Assembly: GCF_907165205.1 (NCBI RefSeq) | Contig: NC_058198.1 | Coordinates: forward strand, 10,021,001 to 10,085,000 | DNA from: Coccinella septempunctata | Lineage: Eukaryota > Arthropoda > Insecta > Coleoptera > Coccinellidae | Direction of reading: 5' to 3' | Length of the DNA: 64,000 bases | In this document: in pieces, positions 52,175 to 64,000 of the stretch | Layout of the letters: every line of letters starts with the position of its first letter | Position numbering within the stretch: the stretch's first letter is position 1 | Position numbers and translations under genes: made by a program | The notes under the pieces: generated by a model | The model's input: only the letters and a program-made list of their open reading frames with translations | What the model was told of the DNA's origin: nothing | Databases searched by the model: none

Positions 52175-52375
52175 CATAATTATGAAAAAGCATTCATATG
52201 TTCGTTTAACGTACCGTCTGTATCAATTCCCAGGGGAGCAATAATGAATAAATCACTCATAGTGAAGTCATGATGATTTGTTTCTAATTTTAAATTATAT
52301 TTCTAAATTTTTTACTATTGTTTCAAACAATCCATTTTTCGATGGATAAATAATCACTCAATAGACAAAAACTTT

Positions 52376-52381
52376 TTTAAT
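52376..52381 (-). terminator. Possible poly(A) signal of SRP72
   Basis: ATTAAA on the minus strand about 70 nt after the SRP72 stop; no AATAAA is found closer downstream of the stop. Confidence 0.35.
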
Positions 52382-52450
52382 GAAATGCAACAATTGGTAA
52401 AGTCATCAAATTACAAAACTAATGGAACAATTCAGAAAAATAATCCACTA

Positions 52451-55146
52451 TCAACGTCTTTTATTCTTCTTCTTTTGCTTTTTCTGATGATTTAGATGAC
52501 CCCTAGGTGATGGCTCAGCTGGAGAGTTCTCATAATCTTGGTCCACATGCTTCGATGAGAAGTCACTAAAAAAACAATGGTGACAATCAAAATTACACAT
52601 CCTAAAACATAAGAGGAGTAAAATTCATACAATTGATCAGCCTGTCCAGAGGCAGTTCCTTGAGATCCCTTAATAACCTCCTTGGTTCTGCGGTCCCTCT
52701 TCTTACGATATCCAGATCTTTCATACTTGGGCAACCAACGCTCTGGATCTGGAGCCTGGCTGAGATCGCAGTTCTTAGGTAACTTGCCCTTTTTCTTGTT
52801 TCTGTGCTTCTTTTTGCGATCGTCTGACACATCAGAAGGAGTACTGAAATAATGTTAAAAATAAAAAAACTTAAATTGACACTAGGTACAGTAATCTAAA
52901 TAGAATACCCATTTTAGCATCTTTTGAAATGTAGGAATCTACTACAAGTTTTTCGACAAGAAAGTTTTCGAATTCACACGCACCTAGACATTTTTTCAAC
53001 AGATTCTGAGTCAATGTGATAATTTTGTCCAAAAAAAAGTTTTTTCAAATGAAATAATATAATTAACAAATAGTGAATAACTGAAGTTAAACATTACCCA
53101 GGTTGTGATTCTTGTTTCGTAACTGATGGACTCTTCTTTACGTTGACTGATGAAATCTGCATGTTTTGGATATTTTCCATGTCAAGTCCTTCTGAGAGTT
53201 CTTTAACAGATGGTAGATCCTTACTCAAAACCAAAGCCCTTTTCTCGTCAAACTAAAATCATTGAATGTATTAAAATTGAAGAGTCATATGAAAATACCG
53301 AATGTTACCTGCGATAAAGCTAATATAAGCTGTGCTAAAATTTTTTTGTCTCCTTGATTTGATCGCAGAAGCTCTTCCAAGCTATTAACTGCAACTTGTG
53401 CGTGTCCATTTCTAATATGGAAATCTGCTGCTTGTCTCCACATATTTGTCAAATCTCCCTTCACCTAAGAAGTATCCCTGTTATAAAATATCTCTGTATC
53501 TTGTAAGAGATAAAATACATACTCTATTTTTTTTGTACCAAGTTACGGATTTTTCAAATAATTTGAGAGCAGCATTTTCTTCGCCCAATGCCAGGTAAAT
53601 CGTAGTCAGTGCACCAATAATACCTGGTTTATATGTATTCTCTCCCATATTCTCCATAACTTCACAAGCTTCCAACCTTTTACCCTAAAAAACTTTAGTG
53701 ATTATGAATATAGACGACACAGTGGAGCAAAATTTCAATTTTAAAACTTTTCACAAGACATAATAAACAAATAAATGGCTACAGCCTTACCTGTACTAAA
53801 TAATATTGAGCAATAGCTAGTTTGACAAAAAAATCTTCATCCTCATTTGTACTCTTGAAAGATTTCAGAACATCAATGGCTTGTTGCATTTTATTCAGTT
53901 TAAATAACACAGCTGATCTAAGTATTGTAGTATGTAGAACTAGATCTGGATATTGTTTGTCAATTTGCTGACAAAGTTTCTCGCACTGTTCGTTCTGATT
54001 TATGTAATAAGTGAAAAGTGCATTATTCAATGCTATATATTTACGAGACTCAGAGGGCAGTTTATGTTTAAGTGCATCATTCAAGGCTGTCTTCATTTTT
54101 TTCTTTGAATCAAACAAATTCTGATCTTTATTAATGCAAACTATGTTATTACAAGCTACAGCTGTCAGTGCAATATCTTCAAGCTTTAGTTTTAAGTTTG
54201 TGGAATATAATTGTTGCGCCTCCTTCAAACGACCTAGCTTTTGATAAACAAAAGCCAACTGTATTCTGCAACAAATTTAATCAGTTACAAAGAGCGATAA
54301 TGAAATCTCAACTCACTTGATTGATGCAAGTTCAATGTCAATTTCTTCTTCTGAAGCTTCCTCTTCTTCCAACATTTCCCTACACAATTTCTCACATTGC
54401 TTCAATTTTTTTTCAGCTTCAACATATAATTCCCTCGAGATTAATAAACAAGCTTTATTGAAACATAATTCATAAGTGTTTTCTCTGAGATCATCGATAT
54501 CAACCTAAAATGTAATCAAATTTTAATATATCATTCATATTTTTGTTATTGTGAAGACATACCTCACTTTCCTTGGAGTAAAGGAGAGCAGCACTTAAAT
54601 TGGAGTTCCGTTCCTCGTCATAGTCGTCATTACTTGTTTTAACCATCTCTTTATAGAGCTTAGCCGCTTCCTCATAGCTTTCTAAACGATACAAAATCTG
54701 AGCTTTCAATTCCTTTATTCTGTTATCATCTTCATCGCACTTTTCTATTTCCTTCAATGCTTCCACATGTTGATTGATGCGATAATGACAATAAGCCCTC
54801 TCAAATATCAAGAGGCTAAAAACTGAATATGAGTTTATATATCACCCAGCAAATACAACTTACGAAGCAAACTCTTGTTTCTTGTTGAGCAGCTGAATTG
54901 CATCTTCGAATTTGTTAAGCTGAATAAGACATACAATCTTGCATTGGAATGCTAAACTATCATGCGGAGACAACCCAATAACTAAAAGAAAACAATCATT
55001 TTTCAATTGATTCAAACCAAAGACATATGGTACCCACTCTTATTGGCGATCTTGAATGCTCTTTCATATTCTCCATTTTGACCAAGTTTATTCAACTCGG
55101 CATAAAATTGTGAAATGGCTTTTTCTTTTTGATTAGTTTCAGTCAT
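52451..55146 (-). CDS. Srp72: Signal recognition particle subunit SRP72
   Basis: Ten minus-strand exons: 55146-55038, 54981-54864, 54815-54563, 54504-54317, 54265-53791, 53684-53523, 53464-53309, 53252-53098, 52843-52631 and 52565-52451. They sum to 1,944 nt, giving 647 aa plus stop, close to human SRP72 (671 aa). All introns are GT-AG and short, and the frame closes exactly. The N-terminus (MTETNQKEKAISQFYAELNK) starts a TPR array, e.g. ERAYCHYRINQHVEALKEIE and QLAFVYQKLGRLKEAQQLYS. The C-terminus holds the conserved RNA-binding block APDPERWLPKYERSGYRKK, GSQGTASG and a Lys-rich end (HQKKQKKKNKRR). SRP72 pairs with SRP68 on 7SL RNA and is needed for co-translational targeting to the ER. The start codon is the first Met, in a long open exon with no upstream in-frame extension. 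Confidence 0.95.
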
Positions 55147-55313
55147 GCTGATGAAGAATCTTTTAAAAATCTACAAAAACCAGATACATCGACACGTAAT
55201 GAAATGATACACATTCAAATGTCAAAGTCAAATCAGATTTTTGATCAAATGTCAGCATCCAACGAAGGTTTCTTTTTTTTTTGGATAGCCATAAGATATA
55301 GTTTATCTATACG

Positions 55314-56818
55314 CTGATAGGTGGCGCCACACCTCTGCATAATACTCACTGTCCGACAACACGAGGCTTTAAGTATCATTGATTGGAATTAACATTTTAA
55401 TCGGACCTCTTGCGAGGTCATGAACGGACCTCCGCTCTCGAAGCAGCCGAAGTGCTCTTCGTTATGAGTCGGCTGATACCCCTTCTCTGTTTGTCATTAT
55501 GGCTGACTGGGAAGTGGGAATTCCTAGTCTGATGATGGTTTGTCATTCAGTTTGATCATTATTAAAGAAAAGTCAAATTCGTGTACGATTACGAGATATA
55601 TCCAATCTGAGTAATCCCTGTATATCAATTTTATTTTCCTACGACCCCGTATAAATTCGGTCTAAAACTTTTTGGATGACCCCCGTACATTTTTGGTTCA
55701 ATTTGTTTTTCGAATGCCCTCGTATATTCCGTCAAGATTTCGACCGGCTCCGAGAACGCGATGGTGGCGCCACATTTTCAGTTCATTTTGACCGCATTTT
55801 GCGGCAAAACGCTGAACTAACGTCGAAATCGCCTACTAATTCTGACCCCATTGGATTTCGCTGGCATTTCATGGGCATATGCATGGGAATTTTATGAAGG
55901 AAATTTTTACTCGAATAATTTTTTTTTTTGCTTTCACTTTACTTAGGCCATTCCAAATAGGTTTGAATCGATTTATTTCCCAGGAATTCTTTGCTTTTCC
56001 TCATTCTTTGCAGATCATAGGAAATTTTATGAAGGAAATTTGCTTGAATCAAAAGCAAAAAAAAAGTAAAAATTACCTTTTCATAATCCCGGAATTTCCA
56101 TAGAATTTCGATAAAAGCAAAGAATTCCTGGGAAATAAATCGATTCAAACCTATTTGGAATGGCTAAGTGAAGTAGAAGCAAGAAAAAAATCATTCGAGT
56201 AAAAATTTCCTTCATAAAAAATTCCAATGCATATATATGCCCATGAAAATGCCAGCGAATCCTATGGGGTCAGAATTAGTAGGCGATTTCGACGTTAGTT
56301 CAGCGTTTTGCCGCAAAATGCGGTCAAAATGAACTGAAAATGTGGCGCCACCATCGCGTTCTCGGAGCCGGTCGAAATCTTGACGGAATATACGAGGGCA
56401 TTCGAAAAACAAATTGAACCAAAAATGTACGGGGGTCATCCAAAAAGTTTCAGATATACGGGGTCGTAGGAAAATAAAATTGATATACTGGGGTTACCCA
56501 GATTGGATATATCTCGTAATCATACACGAATTAGAATTTTCTTTATTAATGATCAAAACTGAATGACAAATACGTCGTCAGACTAGGAATTCCCACTTCC
56601 CAGTCGGCCATAATAACAAACAGAGAAGGGGTATCAGCCGACTCATGACGAAGAGCACTTCGGCTGCTTCGAGAGCGGCGACAACTTACTAATCATCCAG
56701 AGGTCCTTCCATGACCAAGCAAGGGGTCCGATTAAGATGTTAGTTCCAATCAATGATACTTAAAGCCTCGTGTTGTCGGACAGTGAGTATTATGCAGTGG
56801 TGTGGCGCCACCTATCAG
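55314..56818. mobile_element. 1.5-kb fold-back element (long perfect-like palindrome)
   Basis: Left arm 55,314-55,998 and right arm 56,113-56,818 are inverted copies with only scattered differences, plus one extra block of roughly 20 bp in the right arm (about 56,678-56,705), around a 114-bp spacer. The outer ends read CTGATAGGTGGCGCCACACC and its complement. The palindromic 10-mer GTGGCGCCAC occurs four times, at both ends and once inside each arm. A 60-codon ORF is duplicated symmetrically in both arms (55,676 + and 56,439 -) simply because the arms are inverted; it has no known domain. It lies 170 bp upstream of the SRP72 start codon. Best explained as a non-autonomous fold-back DNA transposon. 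Confidence 0.85.
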
Positions 56819-58059
56819 GTGTTTACTCAACTATTTAGTGTGATGACCCCTAACTAAAGAGAAGTCTGCAAGACTGGCATAGAGTTTCCGCTATCAGAAC
56901 CTAGATGGCCCACCTATCGACACATCGCTCTCACACTATGTTTATTTCAGAACGGAACATCACCTACCCTATTTATTTATTCTATTTTTATACTAATTAT
57001 GACCAAAAAAATATTTTTCCGAATTAATTATTCTTCACCTACTGAGGTGAATTACTCACAGAGTTAAGTTAAGTTGTTTACTCCAAATTTACTAAGTATA
57101 CTGAACCTGTGAAGGACTGCGCGGACTAAGTTTTCTATTTCTGATTCTACATTTTGAACCAATTATTATCTATAATAAAATATTTGGATCCTTCTGATTA
57201 ATGAAAGCTTTCACTACCAAAAAAGATGTTTTATTTTCAAATATTGTACTTCAAATGATGAGAATACAGTCATATTTCCGGAAACTTCTGACAAACGAGT
57301 AGAAATTTTTTTCTGTTTCACAACAAATAACAAAAGGAAGAAAAATCAAATGTGGGTTTACATTGCTTGTGTGACAAAGAGCCTGTGTCTTGTATATGTG
57401 AGACCCTTCACAGTACTAACATTTTTGGCAGTTACAAATAAATCTTTTTGAATGGAAATACCAATAATTGTGATCATTTACTTCAAACATTCTCTCTATT
57501 GTATCTTCATGTCACAAACAACAATTCTTTTCTGCATAACATGAGCTGAAGTTTTTGAAATGCTCTTGGATAGAAATTATCACAACGTTGTCCTTCATTT
57601 ACAAAATTATAATTGGAATCTTTCAACTGATTAAATATCTTTAAATTAAAAGCAGATATACTCCCAATAGTTGAATATAAAAATAACGTCAACATTGTTC
57701 TCAGGATTTCACAATGGTTCAATGAATACAAAAAATTTCACAGATGGAGCAACTCTAATACAGTCGCAGAAATTGGTATTAACTTAACAATAATAATGTT
57801 TATTCCTATAAGCTACAAAAATATGTAATTTCATATTTATTTCTCTTAGTACAAACATAATGATAAATGCATAAATAATTTTGACCCGCAATTTTTTTTA
57901 TGTTGTATCAATTCTTCAGTTCAGTTATTCCAAAATCAAATTCTCAAATATTCATACCTTGCATTGGAATACTGATATATTTTAATTCCTATGTTTAATT
58001 TGGATATAATATTTGTAGAGGAACTTAAAATATTAATATTATAATAATAATAAATAAAC
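56819..58059. other. Intergenic region between fold-back element and ASCC3 3' end
   Basis: AT-rich with no recognisable gene. The 74-codon ORF at 57,507 (-) has no motif. Confidence 0.4.
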
Positions 58060-58065
58060 TTTATT
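58060..58065 (-). terminator. Poly(A) signal of ASCC3
   Basis: AATAAA on the minus strand about 45 nt after the ASCC3 stop codon, followed by an AT-rich TTATT tract. Confidence 0.55.
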
Positions 58066-58109
58066 TATGTTTACAAACAATTTATATCAATAAGGAACTA
58101 AGATAAAGC

Positions 58110-61100
58110 TCATCTAACCACTACATTAAAAAATATCTTTTGGTCCAGTCCGATGTAGCAGTCACTCATGAATTGGATCACATAAGTATAAGTCCCTGGA
58201 AAGCATTTCTTGAAAAAAAGATTTTTAATGAGGACCTATAACTTACCGCGAGCACTTGGAGTAATAAGCTGATTCTGAAATGATTTGTTCGACCTAAAAC
58301 TGCCTCTTTGGAAATCCTCCAAGTAACCATCTTTGGAAATGAGATAAAACCACGATTCGTCTTTCTGTTTACTGAAATTCCTACTGAAAACATTCAAGTT
58401 TCCACCTCTTCTCTCAACGTTCACCATAATCAAGTAAGGCGTATCAGGTGGCAGAGTTGTTTCCACTGTCATTTGCTCTTCACAAACTCTGTAATCAATA
58501 TCTTCACCATCCTTGTTTTTGAGAATTAGCTGCAAACTGATATCAGGTATCTGCTGAATGATTCTCAAAATTTGATTGACTGCAGTATTATCAAAAATGC
58601 TTTTGAGGGTATCGTTCAATGATTTTTTAGAATTTTTCAATAAATCTTGAAGAATTGTTAAGGTCAAAGATCTTCCAGCTGGCCAATTTTTCACATTTTT
58701 CGCTAACTCTATGGATAATTTGTTAGCATTACTTTCATTCATTGAAGGAAGAATTAACAAATTAGAGGATGTAATGGGCAATCCTTGTAAGACCATCTGA
58801 GATATATAAATTAATTTTAAGGTACAATCCAACCATCCCTTGTAACTCGTCAGACTTATGATTGCCTGAAAATATTTAAAACCAGTTGAATGCTATCACC
58901 AAATGAAAGACTATGGAATCTTTAAATTAAGACATATAAGATTATTACCTGTATTATCCTGATAATTTGATCGAAAACGGATTTCAAGTCAATCACATAT
59001 TCTTGATTAGGAAATTCAAACCCATTTATGTAGCAGTAAATGAGAAGGTAAACCTTCAAATGGGGAGAATCGGGATTCAAGTTGATGTTCACATTTAAAT
59101 CGTGCATTAATTGCCTGGAAAATAGCTGTTAAGAACAAAAAAACCAAAAATATGGCAGACTCACTTATTGATTTTATCTTCGTTATGCCGGACAGGGAAC
59201 AGAGCATATTCTTCAGCGTGACATATAGTTAGAAGTAGATCATTTATGGAAGACTTTTCTTGGATTACGTTTTCGAAATATACTATTGTTTTATATGTTA
59301 AATAGTACCTTGCAGCCAAATGTCCTAAGAATGTCGATTCGTAATTGATTGCTGAAGGGTTCTCCTATAAAGAGTTATTTTTTAATAACATATTGTCAGT
59401 TTATTTGTTCACAATAAATATAGCGAATAAATGAATCGAATGAGTAAAAAAATGAATACAAAGTGAGTAAAAAGACACAAATTTCATATCTTCGGTAATT
59501 TCCATTTTGTAAAAAAATGCTTCAATTTTCATTTTGAATTAAGAAACTCTTCATGTACTTGAAGAGTTTATCTTGCACCCTCTTCAAGTACTCTTGACCA
59601 AATCATCCTCACCAACAAAAGGTTTATCCATTTCTAGCCTCTTTAAAACTCAACAAACTCCTCAATTATACATAAGAAGTGGCGTAATGTAAGATAAAAT
59701 CGAGCATTTCTTTACGAAATAGTAAATCCTGAAGATATGAATGAATTCGAATTTTTTTGAGAACAGGAAAATGGAATTACTTTTTCAAGAACTATAAACG
59801 AAAAAAAAATAGTTTCCTTATGAATATCTCACTGTTTTTTTGGCTTTTACATGCATGAGTGGCTTGTATTCTCCATTGATCCAACAAATTTATGAAAACA
59901 AGGGAGTCGTCAAAACAATTCCTATGATAAAGATATAACTAATTTAAAAAAAACTTACATCCTGTATATCGACACAACCTGCCTCACTCAGGGTCATAGC
60001 AACGGAATCAGCCAACTCATTCAAATATGTTTTAACATCCTGGGCCTCTCTTTGATAGTAACTCGGATTAATCAATAATCTCCTGAAGAAAAAGGTTGAA
60101 CAGATGAAATCTATCAATTGTTCCTTTCCGCCTATGGTCCCATTAGATATTTCAGCGTTCACATGATCGGGTAACACTTTCAACAGGCACGATTCAACTG
60201 GAAACGGTTCGAACAGGAATTTCTTGTAGAAACTCTTCTTGCTCTCTTCAACAAAAACGCATGCTACTCCACTCTTATCGAACTGGGGTCGACCTGCTCG
60301 ACCTAACATCTGAAGAACATCGGTCACTGGCATATCGACGTACCTTTTGGTAGCACCGTCGAAGTACTCTGTACCCTTGACTATCACCAAATGGGCGGGG
60401 AAATTCACTCCCCAAGCTAATGTGGCAGTCGCGATCAACACCTGTATTTTCTGGGTAACAAATAATTCCTCGACAATATCTCTGTCTTTATCCTGCAAAC
60501 CAGCGTGGTGAATGGCGACGCCAAATTGTAACATGTAGCTCAGGTCGTTATCGTGCACCTGACTCCTGTACATTTCTATCTCTTCCTCTGAGCACCTACG
60601 CCACTGTTTCTCATTGATATCCACCATCAAGTACTTGATCAGTTCATTGGCTGTGATTCGGGTTTGCTTCCTCGACGACACGAATATCAGGGTTGGACTT
60701 TCGGGTGCATATTGGCATATTGCTTGGTAAGCTGGTCTGTTCATGGTCGCCATTCTTGGACAATAGTTTTTCCCAGAAAATCCGGTGATATGAATTTCCA
60801 GCGGCACTGGACGCACACTGGAACTGAAGTTGAACAATCCTTCCTAGAAAGAATCAGTTTTTTAATGTATTTACATAATTAGGAGAGTAAACAGAAAGTA
60901 ACAGAACAATGTTAAACATTCAATTGAAGTTCTTGGCAACTGGCGGGAATGACGAGATAGTGGACTGATTAGGGGGCACAAGAGGGCTTTCAAGATGGTT
61001 GAGGATGCAGATGCAACATTAGATGAATTTACTACTTGCACTGGTGTTCCACAAACCTGAAGCAACCCCAAGCCACTGTTGACGTCGTTATCGTATAAAA

Positions 61101-64000
61101 CTTGACTTGGCATAATGAAAATTCGATTTTAATTGCATAGAACTGTTCGATCTCATTAAAAACGAAATACAGACTGAAGAGGAAATTATTGAAATGTGCT
61201 TTTCTAACGCAAATGGACAAAAAATTATTAAACTTGATAATTTATAGTTTGTCAAGGGGTTTACATTTCACTGCGACCTTAAAATCTCCCCATCAGAGCT
61301 ACTCTCACAACTGCGCCATCTACAGTTCGCTCTCCAGGTCCAGAGTTATCTGAAGGGTTTCAATGTCCAACACATTCCTTGCGCAGGCTTGCAATGGTGA
61401 GGCATTCTGTAACCAGTTGAACAGCAGTTTTTTCCTCTAATGCGATAATGTCCTATGAGATGGCTCAGCTTATTCTTACTCAGAACCTAATACATCTTGA
61501 ATCTTGCAGTTCTAAAATTCCAGAGGAACTTTTTGGAATGACTCATTCGTGTAAGTAAGTGAGTATTTTTCCTTTGGTTTCTTCCTTCTCCAGAAACTCT
61601 ATCTTATAGGTGTATTTCCTATACCACAGAAAGGCTCTGGGCCAGTAAATGGCGTTTGTGAACTTAATAGGAACTTGCTTTACGATTAATCAGGAGACAT
61701 ACTGATAATCGTCATAAGTTTATACATAAACTTACATTAACTGAGAGAGTCTTTTGTAAATGGCTATAAGAACCTTCAATGAATTACCGAATGAATTAAA
61801 ATATATCTTAAACTATAAGGCATTTGGGAATGAATGACACTTAATTCAGAACCACATCATTTGAAAGATTATTTCGAGAAAGATAAACAGCTTAAAACTG
61901 TTGACGTCATTTTATCTAAATTATAAGTTGTGTTGTGACTGTGATTTATTGGAAGTAAAGAAGTATTATTATAGCTATGTAATAGGAAACATTAGTAACA
62001 TGATATGGAAAATATCCATCATCGGAAAACACCGATATCTTCCACTTTTTACAATCAGTATACCGGGTGGCCCACCCCAGACGCGGCTCTCATTTTGAGG
62101 GAGTAAATGAAGATGTTTTGAAAATCTTTTCTTGTGGTGTGTGTAGGAAGTCCAGAAGCACAATGTAAAATTATTGTCATATATACAGGATGTTCGAAAA
62201 CAAAGATATAGACCAAAGTTACACTTTTTTAAATGTAACACCATATGTTTGACCTCAAAAATTGAATGGCAAGCTCAAATTAATTATGATAAGTTTCTTC
62301 AGATTACTTTATAGCTCAGAAGCACCATTTACGAGATAATGGCGAAAAATCGAAAATATGGAGTTTTTTTAAATAGCAATTAATGAAGAAACTAGTTACG
62401 CCAGCAATACAGACAGAATTTTTTTCGAGTAGACAAGTTGGCTACTCCTACATATGAAAGAAAATTTCAACTCTGGAATATACATAATTAATTCTCGAAC
62501 ATCAACTAAATCGTCGAAAACTTTCTTATTTCAAATGGCACACCCAGTAAATACCGCGTGTGATTTGACAAGATATAGAAATCTATATCTTGTCAAATTG
62601 TGAAAATTAATTTCGAAACTATCTTCATAAAATTTTCCTACATCTAAACCTGATAGTTTCTGAGCAATTTTCGATATTCAATTCAAAATTAGTAAACCAT
62701 ATTTGCCATTATCTCGTAAATGGTCCTTTTCTAAGGTATAAAGTGACCTGAAGAAAATCATCATAATTTGATCTTGCCATTCCATTTTTGAGGTGTTCAG
62801 AGTGTTACATTTGAAAAAGTGTAACTTTGGTCTGAATCTTTGTTTTCGAAGACCCTGTATATATGACAATAATTTTAAATTCTGCCTTTGAACACCCTAC
62901 ACACACCACAAGAAAAGATTTTCAAAATAACAATCTGCCACTTCCCGTTCAGGGCCTCAAGGAGGTGACATAGGTTACCCCTTCCCAAAGAAACATAAAA
63001 AAATACAGATTCAACAAAAACTGTTGCATTAAATGAACACTACTCACTTTTACACCCAACCAATTGGCCAGATCCCCAGCATTCGCCATGGCAGTCGATA
63101 GCCCGATAATCCTGACTGCGCCATTGCTGAAACTATTGATGTAATTCATACGAGACACGATAACCTCCAGAACTGGACCTCTCTCCTCGGCTAGCAGATG
63201 TATCTCATCGATTATCATCAATCCAACATTCTTAACGAAATCTTTCTGGTGCCAATTACGACTCATACCGTCCCACTTCTCAGGGGTTGTTATTATAATA
63301 TTGGCCGACGTTATAAGATCGGATTTTGGCGTGACGTCGCCTGTTATTTCAACCACCTTCTTCTTCAGTTTCTGGAACTTCGAACACCAGTCTTTGACCC
63401 TTTCTCTAACCAGAGCCTTCATCGGAGCAATATAAACCACCTTGAAAAAAAATTGATTAGGATACGTGTCACACCCTCCACAAATATTACCTTTCTCCCT
63501 GGTTGATTCGTGAATAATCTCAAAATGCACAGTTCTGACACTATAGTTTTACCGGACCCTGTCGGTGCTCCTAGCAGGATATTAGTGTCTGTGTTGTAGC
63601 AAGAATGGAAAACTTGACTCTGAACAGCGTTGAAATAATCGAACGGATATATACTTTCGAAAAACGGATTTCTAAGGGCAGTTTTTGGTAAGGGGTGTAG
63701 GCTCAGTATTGCCGTTTCAATACCGTGACTTGGCAATAGTACTATATTGTTGAAATCAATGACCTGCTCCACCTTAGTATCTGAAATTTTAATGGAATTG
63801 TAAATTTTCTTTGTCACCCAGGAAACCTAATACTTACGTAAGAAATGAAAATTGATTATCTTCACATAATACTCCTCCGCATGAGGTGCTATCAGAGGAA
63901 CCGTGAAATACAACTCGATGGGTTCCCCAGAAGAACAAGTACGTTCGGTTATAATAAACTTTTCAAAGTGATATATGTTATCGTGCATCGGGTCTTCAAC
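58110..64000 (-). CDS. ASCC3: ASCC3 helicase, C-terminal half (partial gene)
   Basis: Eight minus-strand exons: 64000(continues)-63838, 63780-63491, 63440-63048, 60843-59959, 59364-59165, 59114-58949, 58865-58247 and 58195-58110. They sum to 2,802 nt (933 aa plus stop) in one frame. The order is the end of the first cassette, then the C-terminal Ski2-like cassette: Walker A LLGAPTGSGKTIVSEL, VYIAPMKALVRERVKDW, motif II LMIIDEIHLLAEERGP, motif III GLSTAMANA, LIFVSSRKQTR, and motif VI DVLQMLGRAGRPQFD. A Sec63 domain from FFRRLLINPSYYQ to the end (VIQFMSDCYIGLDQKIFF) follows. ASCC3 is the 3'-5' helicase of the ASC-1 complex, acting in alkylation-damage repair and in splitting collided ribosomes. 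BRR2 (SNRNP200) is the nearest alternative; the ASCC3-type GDVTP, PVRHNED and terminal SDCYIGLDQ blocks favour ASCC3. All catalytic motifs look intact. The N-terminal cassette lies beyond the window. Confidence 0.95.
59365..59958 (-). other. ASCC3 intron (594 nt)
   Basis: GT-AG bounded, AT-rich, with no recognisable element. The short motif CTTCAAGTAC/GTACTTGAAG occurs twice near 59,555-59,595 as a small inverted pair. Confidence 0.6.
61257..61370. repeat. Interspersed repeat also seen at 31.86 kb
   Basis: The block ACTGCGACCTTAAAATCTCC ... CTCCAGGTCCAGAGTT matches about 31,855-31,945 in layout and in many positions, in the same orientation. Confidence 0.45.
61371..61680 (-). mobile_element. 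Decayed LINE fragment in ASCC3 intron
   Basis: The minus strand contains a degenerate version of the 43.4-44.6 kb LINE: the CACAGAAAGGCTCTGGGCCA stretch matches the segment encoding GPEPFCG, and HLIGHYRI resembles its LLTGHCGY block. Heavily mutated. Confidence 0.5.
62061..62980. mobile_element. Fold-back element in ASCC3 intron
   Basis: Left and right halves are inverted and diverged: AAAATCTTTTCTTGTGGTGT (about 62,120) answers ACACACCACAAGAAAAGATT (about 62,900), and ACCATTTACGAGATAATGGC answers GCCATTATCTCGTAAATGGT. Outer ends are less conserved. The centre holds a separate perfect hairpin (62,563-62,597). Confidence 0.75.
62563..62597. repeat. Perfect 16-bp inverted repeat
   Basis: ATTTGACAAGATATAG and its exact complement are separated by 3 nt, near the centre of the surrounding fold-back element. 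Confidence 0.8.

Noticed and set aside
52492..52830. A 112-codon minus-strand ORF with a membrane segment at its end
   Set aside because: It is the penultimate SRP72 exon read into a 65-nt intron. Splicing restores the expected Lys-rich SRP72 tail and an exact total frame.
55676..56439. Identical 60-codon ORFs at 55,676 (+) and 56,439 (-) that could suggest a conserved small gene
   Set aside because: They are mirror images produced by the inverted arms of the fold-back element. No known domain, and nothing supports translation.
60664..60882. Plus-strand ORFs overlapping the ASCC3 exons (for example 60,664 and 63,198)
   Set aside because: They are antisense shadows of strongly conserved helicase exons.

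Overview
The window looks like AT-rich nuclear DNA of an insect. It has short GT-AG introns, canonical animal genes, and many copies of mariner, Tc1-like, Penelope-like and non-LTR elements typical of arthropod genomes. A beetle is a reasonable guess, but nothing here proves the order. There is no bacterial-style operon, CRISPR array, rRNA or recognisable tRNA.

Layout. From 1 to 22.6 kb there is no certain host gene. This stretch is probably upstream DNA or a first intron of the next gene, and it is filled with transposon remnants, hairpin elements and one well-formed hammerhead ribozyme motif. From 22,642 to 46,062 (+) lie five exons of a SUEL-lectin, single-pass membrane receptor of the EVA-1/EVA1C type, spread over 23 kb by TE-rich introns; the reading frame is exactly continuous across all four splice junctions. 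From 49,161 to 51,401 (+) is a TMEM63/CSC1-type mechanosensitive or osmosensitive channel whose whole coding region is one exon. Convergent to it at 52,451-55,146 (-) is SRP72 in ten small exons (1,944 nt, 647 aa). A 1.5-kb near-perfect palindrome (55,314-56,818) follows. Then comes the 3' half of ASCC3 (58,110 to the window end, -), the Ski2-like helicase of the ASC-1 complex, with eight exons visible and the 5' part beyond the window. SRP72, ASCC3 and TMEM63 are housekeeping-type genes in compact loci. They share no pathway that the sequence shows, so their proximity is probably incidental.

Mobile content. There are three mariner copies of one family (7.3, 21.2 and 41.7 kb), all inactivated. 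There is one nearly full-length Tc1-like element (36.9-38.4 kb) with both inverted repeats but a damaged catalytic triad. There are also several decayed transposase fragments, a Penelope-like GIY-YIG remnant, and at least five non-LTR fragments with RT or RNase H domains. Several families of non-coding fold-back elements begin with TACAGGG; one family has five copies, two of them split by later insertions.

Most unusual signals: (i) a type-I hammerhead ribozyme motif at 6,948-7,000 (-) and a second, related locus at 23,099-23,166 converted into a perfect hairpin; (ii) the 1.5-kb palindrome between SRP72 and ASCC3; (iii) inverted copies of one element flanking a single EVA1C lectin exon, a layout that favours exon circularisation; (iv) a 77-codon ORF at 2,947 with an N-terminal EH1-type motif resembling that of brain-specific homeobox proteins, but with no homeodomain found nearby.
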